This document shows, piece after piece, positions 61,860-64,000 of a stretch of DNA of 64,000 nucleotides. The notes under the pieces are model-generated. The model was not told the DNA's origin and made no database searches. It saw only the letters and a program-made list of their open reading frames with translations. The position numbers and the translations under genes are program-made. Within the stretch, counting starts at the first letter, position 1; every line of letters starts with the position of its first letter. This DNA comes from G965237725 sp965237725 (GTDB lineage Bacteria > Pseudomonadota > Gammaproteobacteria > Arenicellales > Poriferihabitantaceae). Location: contig OZ250151.1 in the NCBI GenBank assembly GCA_965237725.1, positions 2,294,001 to 2,358,000 of the forward strand, read 5' to 3'.

Positions 61860-63940
61860 TCTAAATCCTCTCTGTGATAGACGGTATCCACCTCATCCAG
61901 ACATCGATCAGGATCAATTGCCCCGTAACCCGCATCATTTTGCCATCGATAATCGACGCCCGGTAATGGTTGAGCCGTTCGTTTAAGAATCCCTCGAATT
62001 TGTGCCGCCGTCAAAAAGTGATTGTGATGAAGCATCAATCCCGCAATACCGGCTACAAACGGTGATGCCATACTCGTACCAGTCATACTGATCCATTTCT
62101 CTACATGATCAAAGCCGTTTGCGGCGACGATACCCGTGCCAGGTGCCGCAATTTCGGGTTTATGGCGACCATCACGCGTGGGACCTTGGCTGCTGGTGAT
62201 ATTAATTTTATTTTGATGACCATCCAGATTTGCAACCGAAATTACGTTTTGCGCACAAGCAAGGGAACTGACGGATGAGTCATCTACATTGGTGGACTCG
62301 GAGAAAAAAGAGGGAAATCGCCAGGGATTAATGGGGCCAATGGGGTCAAATTGATACGGGTCATCACGTTCAATCCACGCATGAAACCGACCATCACGCA
62401 CCTGTTCACCGTGCAGTTTCACCTTCCATAAACCCGGGGTGACTCCGATGATTTCCGAACTGGATATAAAGGGCGATAAATACAGTGATATATAGTTGTC
62501 GCCGTTAATGGGATGATACAGTTCATTGTAAATACTCACCATCGCACCATCCGGGAGTTGCTTATTCTCGATGAACTGTCCGGGCTGAATTGCCTCTATC
62601 CAGTCTCCGCCGGGTGGTTTGACAGAAACCAAAAACCGATCAGCGGGGCTATACCAAATTTCCATCTCATTTTCTGACACATCGGTGATGGTATTACCCA
62701 CAACCTGCCATTCCAGTTCGATGTCTAATCCCTGAGCAACAATACTCCCACTTGAATGTATTCGGCCCATGATAAAACCAAAGTCTTCTGCACTTTCCGC
62801 TTTCTCTTGCCCCGAATTTCCAGCCGCCACAGAGATACTGATGCCAGGTTCAGTTAACAGAGAATCGACCCAGCGACTCAACGCGCTACTCCCATCATGG
62901 GCATGGCCATTGGTACCTAAACTAATATTGATTGAAATCGGTAAATGATCGAGCCCCTCTTCTTCCTTGATTTCATCAGCGGCATGTTTAATATAATCCA
63001 CTGCGTGTGCAATACGCGTTGAATCATAAAAGGACATTCTTCGGTCACTGTGACTACCCGGAATATCAATTAAAACGCCCACAATGCGCGCATTTCTAGA
63101 CACGCCTCTATTCCCCGCCGCAATACTGGCGACATGTGTACCATGGGATCCGGGTTCCATTTGTGATTGCGGCTCTAAAACAGAGGGCGGCAAGCCGACA
63201 CTCGTTGACGATTGTATCGCCTGGTTCATATGAGTCTGTGTGATTTCGGCACCGTACTCGAATAGATTCCTGGTCGAACCATCGTCAAGTTTTTCCTGGG
63301 GCGGATCATGTGAATCGCTGCCTTGATCCCAAATACTTTTGAATCGTGTTAGACCGTTGTTATCCAAAAAGTCTTCATGGTCAAACGCGAAGCCGCCGAC
63401 ATCAATGATTCCAATTAATACGTCTCTGCCACCCACTGTATCAAATTTCCGCAACTGCTTTTGGGGTGGAGAAGTACTTCCATTGACAATAGGGGCAGGG
63501 ACTTTTAACGGTTCACCATGTTCAATATAGGCAATACAATTGTCTTCCGCAAGTTGTTGAATCTCATCTAGGGGGACTGTTGCCGTACTGATATTTTCCC
63601 TTGAATTTGAAACAGATGCATTGGATGCGCGGCTACAAATTTCATGGGCCTGACGATCTTTTCCAGTTGAATGGGTAAAATGAATGAAGACACTGGAATC
63701 AATATTCGATGGGGGAGTACTAATCTTCTTTCTGGTTAACTTCCCACTGGTCTTGCGAATCGACTCTATGGCTTCAGGTGGCGTGAACTCACTTTTAGCA
63801 AAAGTGTGCTTGTCAGTAATTCTTACCCCACTACTGGTTTGAGATCGCACTCCATTCACTTCGGCATTACCATTTGCAATCATTCTCAGTCGAGGTTGCA
63901 CTTTTCGAGTATGGGGGCCAAAAATTGGTTTTTCTTTCAT
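61856..63940 (-). CDS. S8 (subtilisin-like) serine peptidase
   Basis: The 694-residue protein has the catalytic triad in IGIIDVGGFAFDHEDF (D180), GSHGTHVASIAAG (H266) and TGTSMASPFVAG (S623), plus the oxyanion segment SVAAGNSGQE. A ~60-residue insert with beta character lies between the Asn and Ser blocks. No signal peptide is seen, so it may act in the cytoplasm. It starts at ATG 63938-63940, 60 bp from the window edge. It is coupled to the MBL-fold gene; further partners may lie beyond the edge. Confidence 0.88.
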   Translation of the reverse strand: MKEKPIFGPHTRKVQPRLRMIANGNAEVNGVRSQTSSGVRITDKHTFAKSEFTPPEAIESIRKTSGKLTRKKISTPPSNIDSSVFIHFTHSTGKDRQAHEICSRASNASVSNSRENISTATVPLDEIQQLAEDNCIAYIEHGEPLKVPAPIVNGSTSPPQKQLRKFDTVGGRDVLIGIIDVGGFAFDHEDFLDNNGLTRFKSIWDQGSDSHDPPQEKLDDGSTRNLFEYGAEITQTHMNQAIQSSTSVGLPPSVLEPQSQMEPGSHGTHVASIAAGNRGVSRNARIVGVLIDIPGSHSDRRMSFYDSTRIAHAVDYIKHAADEIKEEEGLDHLPISINISLGTNGHAHDGSSALSRWVDSLLTEPGISISVAAGNSGQEKAESAEDFGFIMGRIHSSGSIVAQGLDIELEWQVVGNTITDVSENEMEIWYSPADRFLVSVKPPGGDWIEAIQPGQFIENKQLPDGAMVSIYNELYHPINGDNYISLYLSPFISSSEIIGVTPGLWKVKLHGEQVRDGRFHAWIERDDPYQFDPIGPINPWRFPSFFSESTNVDDSSVSSLACAQNVISVANLDGHQNKINITSSQGPTRDGRHKPEIAAPGTGIVAANGFDHVEKWISMTGTSMASPFVAGIAGLMLHHNHFLTAAQIRGILKRTAQPLPGVDYRWQNDAGYGAIDPDRCLDEVDTVYHREDLE

Positions 63941-64000
63941 AGGTCTAGTCCTAAATGTTTAATCGAATAAACGCAATGCTTGAATTATCGATAATTCGAT

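Noticed and set aside
1..64000. tRNA, rRNA or riboswitch genes
   Set aside because: None was recognised on reading either strand. A covariance-model scan was not possible, so small RNAs may be missed.

Overview
The window reads as an accessory, surface-chemistry island of a Gram-negative bacterium, most likely a gammaproteobacterium. The pointers are a RAYT/REP system, an IS110 element, LysR and DHA2-type transport genes, and moderate A+T content. No rRNA, tRNA or core housekeeping gene is visible, so genus-level placement is not possible from the sequence alone.

Layout. (1) 1-8937: a head-to-tail array of six complete and one partial paralogous GT-B-like surface-carbohydrate genes, with conserved catalytic motifs and three variable segments. 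(2) 8990-21624: mostly minus-strand glycosyltransferases and sulfotransferases. They include two tandem GT90 (CAP10/POGLUT-like) enzymes and one sulfotransferase with N-terminal PqqD-like domains, and a GT4-GH99 fusion. (3) 21757-35563: a pyruvyltransferase/PqqD-like/PP-loop triple fusion beside a small twin-arginine leader protein, three methyltransferases, a PqqD-GT2-GT61 fusion, an SGNH hydrolase, a GT-C membrane glycosyltransferase and two sulfotransferases. (4) 35784-38545: an IS110 transposase with a structured upstream region, and a RAYT transposase between inverted clusters of its REP-like repeat; the repeat also occurs at three other places in the window. (5) 38622-50546: GT25 and GT2 genes, a methyltransferase-GT8-PqqD fusion, a cluster of small leader-bearing secreted proteins, and two duplicated sulfotransferase families. 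(6) 50903-52038: a stand-alone PqqD gene and an HprK-like kinase. (7) 52321-63940: ordinary-looking accessory genes: LysR regulator and divergent MFS exporter, flavin amine oxidase and sulfatase, tyrosinase, and a coupled subtilase/metallo-beta-lactamase-fold pair.

How the genes may work together. The strongest theme is that PqqD-like domains, known as peptide-recognition elements (RREs) in RiPP pathways, are fused to at least five modifying enzymes (sulfotransferase, two GT90, GT2-GT61, methyltransferase-GT8), probably to a sixth (PP-loop fusion), and also occur alone beside an HprK-like kinase. Four small genes and one truncated copy share a leader of the form RRxxLK...WxKPxVxxVxLPxHA, and they sit next to two of the PqqD fusions. 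I infer a candidate leader-guided system that glycosylates, sulfates or otherwise modifies exported small proteins. The domain and leader patterns are visible in the sequence; the functional link is a hypothesis.

The region is highly dynamic: tandem paralogs, segmentally duplicated sulfotransferases with their flanks, gene remnants, two MITE-like elements, REP clusters and several frameshifted genes. Some of the single-base frameshifts could be sequencing errors.
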